The notes under the pieces are model-generated. The model was not told the DNA's origin, did not search any database, and worked only from the letters and a program-made list of their open reading frames with translations. From JBLHGN01 sp047616325 (GTDB lineage: Bacteria; Pseudomonadota; Gammaproteobacteria; Pseudomonadales; Cellvibrionaceae), in assembly GCA_047616325.1 (NCBI GenBank), contig JBLHGN010000197.1:1-7014 (forward strand): a stretch of 7,014 bases of DNA, read 5' to 3'. A program made the position numbers and the translations under genes. Shown here one piece after another: positions 1 through 5,758 of this stretch; within the stretch, counting starts at the first letter, position 1, and every line of letters begins with the position of its first letter.

Positions 1-1340
1 CCATAATCAATGCCAGCTTTTGAAACACCAGCATCTCTTGTCTTTGCTTCCGACGTGGCAAGATCTATATTGGCAGCTTTAACAGGAGGAACATCTGCAG
101 TTGATTCTTTAACCGGTGAGTTTAACGAACTACCCTCACCCGCCTCAGTTAGGGACTTTTTTCCGCTGGCAGAATCCCCCGCACTGTCACTGTCACGATT
201 ACCCTGGGTCCGATTTTCCGCTTGCGGTAAAGGACGAGTGGGAATATCCACCAAACCTTGAGGTTTAAATGCCAGCATGCGCAGCAGGGTCATCTCAAAA
301 CCACTACGGGGGTCTGCGGCCAAGGGCAGGTCACGGCGGCCGAGCAGAGCTGTCTGATAAAACAGCTGGACATCTTCAGGGCTTAACTGGCGAGAAAACT
401 GCAATATTTGGTCTCTGTCGCCATAGCTATTATCTAGCGCTTCAGGTAGAGCCTGGGCAATGGCAATACGGTGCAATAGCGTCAGTAAGTCGGCCAGTGC
501 CGCTCGATAATCCGGTGCATGTTCGGCGAATTTGGCAATCGAACGCAGTATCGCTTCGCCGTCGCTGGCCACTAAAGCCCTGATTATTTCCTCAATCAAC
601 ACGCGATCAATGGTACCCAACATCACTGCCACTTCGCTTTCCAACACCTTGCCATTGCCATAAGAGATTGCCTGATCAGTAAGACTCAGCGCATCTCGCA
701 TACTGCCGTCGGCGGAGCGAGCTAGCTGCCACAGTGCAGCTTCTTCGGTAGGAATAACCTCCTGTTCCAGTACGTGCTGCAGGTGGCCCACGATTCGTTC
801 GGGGCTCATGTTTTTCAAATTAAACTGTAAACAGCGCGACAACACAGTGACCGGTAATTTTTGCGGGTCGGTGGTAGCTAAAAGAAACTTAACGTGTTCG
901 GGTGGCTCTTCCAGTGTTTTCAAAAGGGCATTAAAACTGCTATTGGACAGCATATGCACCTCATCGATGAGGTAAATTTTGTAGCGCCCGCGGGTAGGCG
1001 CATATTGCACGTTGTCCAGCAGCTCTCGGGTATCCTCCACCTTAGTGCGCGACGCTGCGTCCACCTCTATCAAGTCTATAAAGCGACCTTCACTTATTTC
1101 CAGACAAGAAGAGCAGGCGTCACAGGGCTCTGAACTGACCCCGGTTTCACAATTAAGACATTTGGCCAAAATTCGCGCAATAGTGGTTTTGCCCACCCCT
1201 CGCGTGCCGGAAAATAGATAGGCGTGGTGAAGGCGATTGTGGTCTAGGGCGTTAATCAGGGCTTTAAGCACATGCTCTTGACCTACCATTTCACGAAAAA
1301 TTCTTGGGCGCCACTTGCGCGCCAGCACTTGATAGCTCAT
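1..1340 (-). CDS. dnaX: DNA polymerase III subunit tau/gamma (partial, 3' end beyond the left edge)
   Basis: Clamp-loader ATPase subunit of the replicative polymerase; the gamma/tau pentamer opens the beta sliding clamp and tau also tethers the polymerase and helicase. The frame is open without interruption for 446 codons from the ATG at 1340 to the window edge. Visible: Walker A GTRGVGKT (residues 45-52), the four zinc ligands C64, C73, C76 and C79 at exactly the E. coli positions, Walker B YLIDEVH (123-129), sensor 1 LLATTDPQK (153-161), arginine finger SRC (168-170) and sensor 2 around MRDAL (214-218). The collar domain runs to about residue 366, then comes a hydrophilic Ser/Asp/Gly/Glu-rich linker that begins tau domain IV. 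The start MSYQVLARKWRP is typical of the family, although the Shine-Dalgarno is poor (an AAG about 12 nt upstream). The tau-specific C-terminus is outside the window. A frameshift site at 156-162 should also produce gamma. Family identity is certain. Confidence 0.97.
   Translation of the reverse strand, partial: MSYQVLARKWRPRIFREMVGQEHVLKALINALDHNRLHHAYLFSGTRGVGKTTIARILAKCLNCETGVSSEPCDACSSCLEISEGRFIDLIEVDAASRTKVEDTRELLDNVQYAPTRGRYKIYLIDEVHMLSNSSFNALLKTLEEPPEHVKFLLATTDPQKLPVTVLSRCLQFNLKNMSPERIVGHLQHVLEQEVIPTEEAALWQLARSADGSMRDALSLTDQAISYGNGKVLESEVAVMLGTIDRVLIEEIIRALVASDGEAILRSIAKFAEHAPDYRAALADLLTLLHRIAIAQALPEALDNSYGDRDQILQFSRQLSPEDVQLFYQTALLGRRDLPLAADPRSGFEMTLLRMLAFKPQGLVDIPTRPLPQAENRTQGNRDSDSAGDSASGKKSLTEAGEGSSLNSPVKESTADVPPVKAANIDLATSEAKTRDAGVSKAGIDY
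145..162 (-). promoter_or_regulatory. Programmed -1 ribosomal frameshift site in dnaX (gamma production)
   Basis: On the coding strand the heptamer A AAA AAG lies at 162-156, in the zero-frame phase required for simultaneous slippage (codons GGA AAA AAG, residues 393-395). After a -1 slip the next codons are GTC CCT AAC TGA, so translation stops at 147-145. The product would be a 398-residue protein ending SGKKVPN. This is the same heptamer used by E. coli dnaX, and it sits just after the collar domain, where gamma should end. A purine-rich GGGGGA ends 12 nt upstream and could act as the Shine-Dalgarno-like stimulator. A 7-bp stem with one mismatch (CCCTAAC pairing with GTGAGGG, positions 154-148 and 139-133) follows, but only 1 nt after the heptamer, which is closer than in E. 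coli. Slippage itself is inferred. Confidence 0.78.
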
Positions 1341-1353
1341 GGGAGTATTTTCT

Positions 1354-1410
1354 TATAACGCTAAAAGAAGCGATTATAGCCTATATCGGCCGTGCATCGT
1401 GTAATGCCAA
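1354..1410 (-). promoter_or_regulatory. Candidate dnaX promoter region with inverted repeat
   Basis: A perfect TATAAT lies at 1378-1373 on the minus strand, 32 nt before the dnaX ATG. No good -35 sits at standard spacing from it. A TTGGCA (1410-1405) is instead 17 nt from a weaker GATATA (1387-1382). The TATAAT belongs to an inverted repeat: TATAA-T-CGCT, a TCTTTT loop, then AGCG-TTATA (1378-1354), giving 9 paired positions with one bulged T. It could be an operator over the -10 or a leader hairpin. Which -10 is used cannot be told by eye. Confidence 0.35.
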
Positions 1411-1497
1411 AGCAGTGAATCACAGACTTTGAATGTATCGGATGGGGTACACAGTAACAGCTGAGGTGTGTGATGGCTGAGGTAGTGCAAAGATGGA

Positions 1498-1607
<110 letters not shown>

Positions 1608-1641
1608 ATTGCATAACCTTGAGACAAGCCGAGTAAAATCG

Positions 1642-1670
1642 ATTACCTCAAGGGGTGCGCATTATCTCAA
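1642..1670 (-). promoter_or_regulatory. Candidate ffs promoter
   Basis: On the minus strand, TTGAGA (1670-1665; 5 of 6 to TTGACA) is followed after 17 nt by GGTAAT (1647-1642; 4 of 6 to TATAAT). Transcription would begin near 1635 and give a leader of about 28 nt before the mature 5' end near 1607. E. coli 4.5S RNA is likewise made with a 5' leader of about two dozen nucleotides that RNase P removes, so the spacing is sensible. The assignment is by eye. Confidence 0.5.
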
Positions 1671-1710
1671 TTTAATGTGAGTTTGCAAGCGCAGTTGAGC
1701 ATTCTTCGCG

Positions 1711-1727
1711 TTTTTTTCAGTTTTTTT
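1711..1727. other. Two phased A/T tracts (possible curved DNA upstream of ffs)
   Basis: Two runs of seven T on the plus strand (1711-1717 and 1721-1727) are separated by CAG, so the tracts repeat every 10 bp, one helical turn. Phased tracts of this kind bend DNA intrinsically. They lie between the serA stop and the proposed ffs promoter, at about -76 to -92 from the inferred ffs start. Upstream curvature is common at strong stable-RNA promoters. A role here is inference. Confidence 0.4.
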
Positions 1728-1753
1728 GCAACGACGCACTATAAATCAAGCAT

Positions 1754-2932
1754 TCAAGCACACAAAACCCGCAAAGAGATCACATGCTCTACTTTTTCTA
1801 TTGTGGCGATAACGTCGGCGCTGGGGCGCTCAGCCACATCAAGAATATTATACGCAACAGCGTTGCGACTTTTATTAACCATATCGAGCACATTGACATC
1901 ATTTTCAGCAAAAACGGTAAGTAAATGACCCAGTACACCCGCCACATTTTCGTTGATGAAGGTGATTCGACACCCCGATTCGCCGCGAGACATATAGGTA
2001 TTCGGAAAATTAACCGAGTTAAGTATATTGCCATTTTCCAAATAATCCTTAAGCTGGTCGGCCGCCATTATTGCGCAGTTTTCTTCCGCCTCTTCGGTGC
2101 TGGCACCAATATGCGGAACCGCAATCACCTTGGGGTGACCAATCAAGCAGGGCTCGGGGAAATCACATATATATTCACGCAATTTACCCTCATTAAGGGC
2201 TGCAACAACCGCGGAGGGATCCACAATAGATTCGCGGGCGAAATTCATGATTGCTGCATCAGGCTTCATACTTTTCAAAGTCTGCGCATTAATCATGTGC
2301 TTGGTAGCGGCAATTGCTGGCACATGCAATGTTAGGTAATCCACTTCGCTCAGAAGAGACTCCAGGCTATCCATCTTACGCACCTGGCTGGGCAACTTCC
2401 AAGCCGCTTCCACTGACAGCGCGGGATCAAAGCCGACAACGTCCATACCCATTGACAAGGCCACATTGGCAACCATCGAACCAATAGCGCCTAGGCCGAC
2501 GATACCAAGGGTTTTTCCATAGAGCTCACGTCCGGCAAAACGCTTTTTCTCTTTTTCTAACAGTTGCGACATTTCGGCCGCGTCATCCATGTGCCCCAAC
2601 GTTGCCACATAGTCGCGCCCCTGAATAATACCGCGGGAGCTTAACAGCATACCGGCAAGCACCAACTCTTTAACCGCATTAGCATTGGCGCCAGGGGTAT
2701 TAAACACCACCATGCCCTTTTTTGTGTATTCTTCAACGGGAACGTTGTTGGTGCCCGCACCCGCTCGCGCAACCGCAATGACCGACTCTGGAATAACTTC
2801 GTTGTGTAGTTTTTGGCTGCGCAACAAAATGGCGTCGGGCTGACCTACGTCTTCACCGACCGTATATTGGGTGGAAGGAAAGCGGCTCAACCCCTTATCC
2901 GAAATCTTGTTGTACGTGCGTATATTGAACAT
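1754..2932 (-). CDS. serA: D-3-phosphoglycerate dehydrogenase, short ACT-domain form
   Basis: Cytosolic enzyme that oxidises 3-phosphoglycerate to 3-phosphohydroxypyruvate with NAD, the committed step of serine synthesis. The 392 residues form a D-isomer-specific 2-hydroxyacid dehydrogenase. Visible: substrate-side motif RAGAGTNN (56-63), Rossmann loop GLGAIG (146-151) with the adenosine-binding Asp in FDP (169), and the catalytic set Arg233 (NFARES), probable Glu260 (FPEP) and His274 (PHIGAST). A C-terminal ACT regulatory domain (about 320-392, with NVAGVLG at 329-335) is the likely serine sensor. The length fits the short class of about 390 residues; the long class near 530 residues has an extra intervening domain. 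An AAGGT 10 nt before the ATG supports the start. It follows serC after 81 nt without a terminator, so the two are probably cotranscribed. No terminator is evident after the TGA. Confidence 0.95.
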   Translation of the reverse strand: MFNIRTYNKISDKGLSRFPSTQYTVGEDVGQPDAILLRSQKLHNEVIPESVIAVARAGAGTNNVPVEEYTKKGMVVFNTPGANANAVKELVLAGMLLSSRGIIQGRDYVATLGHMDDAAEMSQLLEKEKKRFAGRELYGKTLGIVGLGAIGSMVANVALSMGMDVVGFDPALSVEAAWKLPSQVRKMDSLESLLSEVDYLTLHVPAIAATKHMINAQTLKSMKPDAAIMNFARESIVDPSAVVAALNEGKLREYICDFPEPCLIGHPKVIAVPHIGASTEEAEENCAIMAADQLKDYLENGNILNSVNFPNTYMSRGESGCRITFINENVAGVLGHLLTVFAENDVNVLDMVNKSRNAVAYNILDVAERPSADVIATIEKVEHVISLRVLCA

Positions 2933-3013
2933 TCAATTAAGACCTTGTTTTAAGTTTTAGAATTTTGCACTTGTGAGTTCAAAACCCAGGCATACGGCTT
3001 CAGGTAATCCGAC

Positions 3014-4129
3014 TTATTTCACAACCTCTTGGTAGGCCCAAGAGATCCATGCCATTAGGCTTTCCAAATCTTCAGCGGCGACGGTGGCCCCCCCCCAAAT
3101 TCGTATTCCTGGAGGAGCGTCTCGGTAGGCGCCAATATCAAAGGCGACCTTTTCAGTTTCAAGCAATTTTACCAGGGCCTTTACTTGGGACGGCTCTGCT
3201 TTCAGCGTCAAACATATACTGGTATTAGAGATTGTCGCTGGCTCTTGAGCCAAAAAGTCGATCCAGTCATTTTCTGCCACAAACTTACTGATAATCGCCA
3301 AATTCTCTTCTGACTTTTTAATTGTCGCCGCTGCGCCGCCAAGACTTTTTACCCACGACAAAGCGTCGAGATAGTCGGCAACACACAACATTGAAGGTGT
3401 ATTGATGGTCTCACCTTTAAATATACCCTCCACCAGCTTGCCGCCTTTGGTCAGGCGAAATATTTTTGGCATCGGCCAGGGGGGCGTGTAAGTTTCTAAA
3501 CGCTCAACGGCCCTGGGGCTAAGAATTAACATGCCGTGGGCACCTTCCCCCCCCAATACTTTTTGCCAGCTAAAGGTCACCACATCTAGCTTTTCCCACG
3601 GCATATCCATGGCAAATACAGCAGAGGTTGCGTCGCAAATAGTAAGGCCTTCGCGATCATCCGGTATCCAATCACCGTTTGGTACTTTCACACCCGAGGT
3701 GGTGCCATTCCATGTAAAGACCACATCATTACCGAAGTCAGCTTGACTTAAATCTGGCAACAGGCCGTAATCAGCAACAAAATTACGAACATTATCAAGC
3801 TTAAGTTGCTTGGTAATATCGCCCACCCACTCTCGTCCAAAAGACTCCCAAGCGATTACATCCACGCCTCTTGGACCCAACAGTGACCAAAGCGCCATTT
3901 CAACCGCGCCGGTGTCCGATGCCGGCACAACACCCACGCGATAGCCCTCTGGCAAGCCGAGCAGTTCAGCCGTTTCGCTACAAGCTTTGCCAAGCGCATC
4001 CTTCCCCACAGAAGATCGGTGTGAACGCCCCAAGGTCTCTATTTGCAATGAATCTAGGCTGTAGCCTGGACGCTTACTGCATGGACCAGAGGAAAAGTTG
4101 GGATTGTGCGGTTTAACGTGCGGTTGCAT
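3014..4129 (-). CDS. serC: Phosphoserine aminotransferase, Methanosarcina/alphaproteobacterial type
   Basis: PLP enzyme that converts 3-phosphohydroxypyruvate and glutamate to phosphoserine and 2-oxoglutarate, the second step of serine synthesis. Some family members also act in pyridoxal phosphate synthesis. From the ATG at 4129 it has 371 residues, the usual length for this class (about 370-375). Visible: N-terminal NPNFSSGPCSKRPGYS, HRS at 37-39, ICDATSA with the PLP-nitrogen Asp166, and the Schiff-base Lys190 in TFSWQKVLGGEGAHG. The N-terminal motif belongs to the class of Methanosarcina and alphaproteobacteria, not to E. coli SerC (NFSSGPAMLP). The frame stays open upstream to an ATG at 4207, but 4129 has a clear GAGGA five nt before it (4139-4135), and the family motif begins just after it. 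It contains poly-G runs of 9 and 8 on its coding strand with the frame intact. serA follows. Confidence 0.94.
   Translation of the reverse strand: MQPHVKPHNPNFSSGPCSKRPGYSLDSLQIETLGRSHRSSVGKDALGKACSETAELLGLPEGYRVGVVPASDTGAVEMALWSLLGPRGVDVIAWESFGREWVGDITKQLKLDNVRNFVADYGLLPDLSQADFGNDVVFTWNGTTSGVKVPNGDWIPDDREGLTICDATSAVFAMDMPWEKLDVVTFSWQKVLGGEGAHGMLILSPRAVERLETYTPPWPMPKIFRLTKGGKLVEGIFKGETINTPSMLCVADYLDALSWVKSLGGAAATIKKSEENLAIISKFVAENDWIDFLAQEPATISNTSICLTLKAEPSQVKALVKLLETEKVAFDIGAYRDAPPGIRIWGGATVAAEDLESLMAWISWAYQEVVK
3088..3096 (-). repeat. G9 homopolymer tract inside serC
   Basis: Nine consecutive G on the coding strand span codons TGG GGG GGG GCC (W345-A348), near the C-terminal end of SerC. 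Single-base slippage here would shift the frame for the last 24 or so residues. The frame is intact as given. Confidence 0.85.
3547..3554 (-). repeat. G8 homopolymer tract inside serC, next to the PLP lysine
   Basis: Eight consecutive G on the coding strand span TTG GGG GGG GAA (L192-E195), immediately after the Schiff-base Lys190. A slip of one base would remove the C-terminal half of SerC. The frame is intact as given. Confidence 0.85.
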
Positions 4130-4178
4130 GTGTGTCCTCGATTTAGTTCTTAATTTAATGTGTGCTCGGTGAGTGACG

Positions 4179-4207
4179 TTAAGAAAAATGGCATTCGCCG
4201 ACGTCAA
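4179..4207 (-). promoter_or_regulatory. Candidate serC-serA promoter
   Basis: On the minus strand, TTGACG (4207-4202; 5 of 6 to consensus) is followed after 17 nt by TCTTAA (4184-4179; only 3 of 6). The start would be near 4172, giving a leader of about 43 nt to the serC ATG. An AT-rich alternative -10 (TATATA or CATAAT, 4227-4215) has no matching -35. The -10 is weak, so confidence is low. Confidence 0.35.
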
Positions 4208-4244
4208 GCCATTGATTATGCTATATATTCTTTGAACAAATACC

Positions 4245-4259
4245 TGAGGCTTAGCCTCA
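4245..4259. promoter_or_regulatory. 15-bp palindrome upstream of serC, possible operator
   Basis: TGAGGCT-T-AGCCTCA has 7-bp perfect arms around a single central base. It is centred at 4252, about 120 bp before the serC start and about 80 bp upstream of the proposed transcription start. The compact symmetry fits a site for a dimeric regulator better than an RNA hairpin, because a 1-nt loop cannot form. I do not recognise the regulator. Confidence 0.4.
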
Positions 4260-4297
4260 AGACGAATCTAAGCCACTACCTACGGTCGCATAAAGGC

Positions 4298-4310
4298 GGC
4301 ATATTATGCC
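4298..4310. promoter_or_regulatory. 13-bp palindrome upstream of serC, possible operator
   Basis: GGCATA-T-TATGCC has 6-bp perfect arms around one central base. It lies 52 bp from the centre of the 4245-4259 palindrome, close to five helical turns. Its sequence differs from that palindrome, so it would be a site for another protein or a chance symmetry. Confidence 0.3.
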
Positions 4311-4412
4311 ATTGGAAGCGGCGTATGTTTCGATTTAGCCATATTTTTTTGAGGTGGTAATCCTAAGCTGAAGAGAAACGCGAACCAGCCTCCTCCGCAA
4401 CAATAAAACAAA

Positions 4413-5264
4413 CTAGTAAAGAAGCGTGTATATCTTGCGCTGATATTCCAATGCTAAAGGATTCGTCTTCCCCAATACCGCCAAAATATCCAGATAAATT
4501 CGTTTCGCCTCCCCATCGCGAAAGTTCAAATTCTGCTTAAGCAAACCCAATAAAATGTGAAGTGCTTCTATTGAGAATTGATGTTGGCCATATTCGAGTG
4601 CAAGCTGGAAAGCAATTTCAGTATCATTCGGCGAACGCTTAAATTGAGCTTCCAATTCCTCAATTTCGGGAGCCTTTTTCGCCTGCTGCGCCAACTCCAG
4701 GCGGGCTAAAAGCTGCGTGTACTGATCGTTCTGGCTGGCCATAGAAACGGCGCCTAAGGCAGCGTCAGCCTCCTCGTATCGCTTCATCTCTATTAGACAT
4801 TCCACCATCGCTAATGCGATGTCAGTCTGTTTATGCGAACCAGCATAGGCAGGTTTGAGCTGTTCGTAGGCTTCGGCGAAGGCATGATTTTCGATATGTT
4901 CGCGGGCCGCTATCAGCGCCAGATCCCACGAGCGAGGCAGGTATTTGTCCAACATATCACGCACGTTTTGTTCGTTCTGGGCACCGCTAAAGCTATCGAC
5001 CGGCTGGCCGTCCTTAATCAACATTACCGTTGGCAAACTGCGCACACCAAATTGACCGGCAATCATTTGTTCCGTATCCGCATTCACCTTAGCCAACAAA
5101 AACTGACCGCTATACTCTAGTGCAAGCTTTTCCAGAATCGGCATCAAAACTTTGCATGGGCTACACCAATCAGCCCAAAAACCCACAAGCACTAAACGGT
5201 TGAAAGACTCGTCAATCACTAATTCTTGTGCGTTATCGGTATTAATTTCTTCGATATGACTCAT
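4413..5264 (-). CDS. cnoX: Chaperedoxin CnoX (YbbN): thioredoxin domain fused to TPR region
   Basis: Redox-linked holdase that protects proteins from oxidative damage and hands them to GroEL or DnaK/J in the cytosol, as shown for E. coli CnoX. From the ATG at 5264 it has 283 residues, against 284 in E. coli. An N-terminal thioredoxin fold (about 1-110) carries WADWCSPCK with C34 and C37 and the cis-Pro in SLPTV (P78). A helical TPR-like region follows (about 115-270). The C-terminus IYTLLY nearly repeats the E. coli ending LYALLY, and the C-terminal helix is the reported GroEL contact. The E. coli protein has SQHC in place of the CxxC, so this one may keep thiol-disulfide activity. The frame could extend to a TTG at 5339, but that adds 25 Lys/Phe-rich residues absent from the family. 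The Shine-Dalgarno before 5264 is weak (GAG about 11 nt upstream). Confidence 0.93.
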   Translation of the reverse strand: MSHIEEINTDNAQELVIDESFNRLVLVGFWADWCSPCKVLMPILEKLALEYSGQFLLAKVNADTEQMIAGQFGVRSLPTVMLIKDGQPVDSFSGAQNEQNVRDMLDKYLPRSWDLALIAAREHIENHAFAEAYEQLKPAYAGSHKQTDIALAMVECLIEMKRYEEADAALGAVSMASQNDQYTQLLARLELAQQAKKAPEIEELEAQFKRSPNDTEIAFQLALEYGQHQFSIEALHILLGLLKQNLNFRDGEAKRIYLDILAVLGKTNPLALEYQRKIYTLLY

Positions 5265-5758
5265 TTGATGGATCTCAAAAAAGATTTTTTTTGCTTTAAG
5301 ATCAAAGAGTTCTAATTGGGACTTTATCGCTAATTTCAACAGGCCTCATCAACATTGCGTACATCTTTGGCAACGATCAATAGTGCCAGTAATGTGGCGC
5401 GCATATTGACCACACTAAAAAGGCGACAGAATGGTTCGAAAATATAGCGCCTACATTGACACGCATATAATACATACCTATTCAGGTTGCATCAGATGTC
5501 ATTTTTCATAGTTACAATAAGGCCCGCAGAAAACTACTGTACCATTACGCGCCACAAGCCTGCCACTTAAGAGCACACACTTTATAGAAAGCACTGTTTT
5601 TTTTCTTAAAACACTATATATAAGCAAAACCCACAAATCTGGCGGTGAATTATTTTATCGAAAGGCGTATTATTTATGCTCTGCTCGCCGCCTCATGTAA
5701 GGTTCGGCGATTATTCCCTTTCAACTCGTTTTAAATACGCTAATACAGGAGATTTTCC
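5265..5758. other. Divergent intergenic region between cnoX and phaB (494 bp)
   Basis: The region is AT-rich, with no convincing gene on either strand. It must hold the promoters of both divergent genes, but I find no clean pair of -35 and -10 boxes. Candidate elements on the plus strand are TTGACA at 5456-5461, a TATAAT at 5466-5471 that is too close to pair with it, and TATAAG at 5619-5624 after a T-rich tract. A hairpin (5685-5710) lies in the phaB leader. An A/T-only inverted repeat (5276-5293) lies just upstream of the cnoX start. One 26-codon reading frame (5431-5511) has a plausible ribosome-binding site. Confidence 0.55.
5685..5710 (+). promoter_or_regulatory. Hairpin in the phaB upstream leader
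   Basis: TCGCCG (5685-5690) pairs with CGGCGA (5705-5710). Inside, CCT pairs with AGG around a CATGTA loop, with TT bulged on the 3' side, making 9 base pairs in all. It is followed by TTATTCCCTTT, which is not a proper terminator U-run. It ends 48 nt before the phaB ATG, so if transcription starts upstream it is part of the 5' untranslated leader. Its function is unknown. Confidence 0.45.

Larger units (their letters stand above)
4130..4412. other. Intergenic region between cnoX and serC
   Basis: This 283-bp stretch is the downstream side of cnoX and the upstream side of serC. It holds two near-perfect palindromes (4245-4259 and 4298-4310), a candidate serC promoter and the serC ribosome-binding site. 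I see no rho-independent terminator for cnoX. A 66-codon plus-strand reading frame at 4160-4360 looks non-coding, being basic and without a family motif. Confidence 0.6.

Noticed and set aside
10..1221. Several plus-strand reading frames of 69-104 codons across the left end
   Set aside because: They overlie dnaX, whose full domain set is conserved on the minus strand. Their products show no family motif.
1677..2335. Plus-strand frames of 83 and 136 codons opposite serA
   Set aside because: They are antisense shadows of a clearly conserved dehydrogenase, with no recognisable protein.
4130..4207. 26-residue N-terminal extension of SerC from the ATG at 4207
   Set aside because: The internal ATG at 4129 has a GAGGA Shine-Dalgarno and matches family length. 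The extension would cover the candidate -10.
4160..4360. 66-codon plus-strand frame upstream of serC
   Set aside because: It overlaps the serC promoter region and palindromes, has an Arg/Lys-rich product without motifs, and has no convincing ribosome-binding site.
5367..5380. FNR/Anr-like site TTGGC-AACG-ATCAA
   Set aside because: Only 8 of 10 half-site positions match TTGAT-N4-ATCAA, and it has no fixed relation to a promoter I can identify.
5456..5471. Apparent promoter TTGACA followed by TATAAT
   Set aside because: The two boxes are only 4 bp apart, far short of the 16-18 bp needed, and neither finds a good partner at proper spacing.
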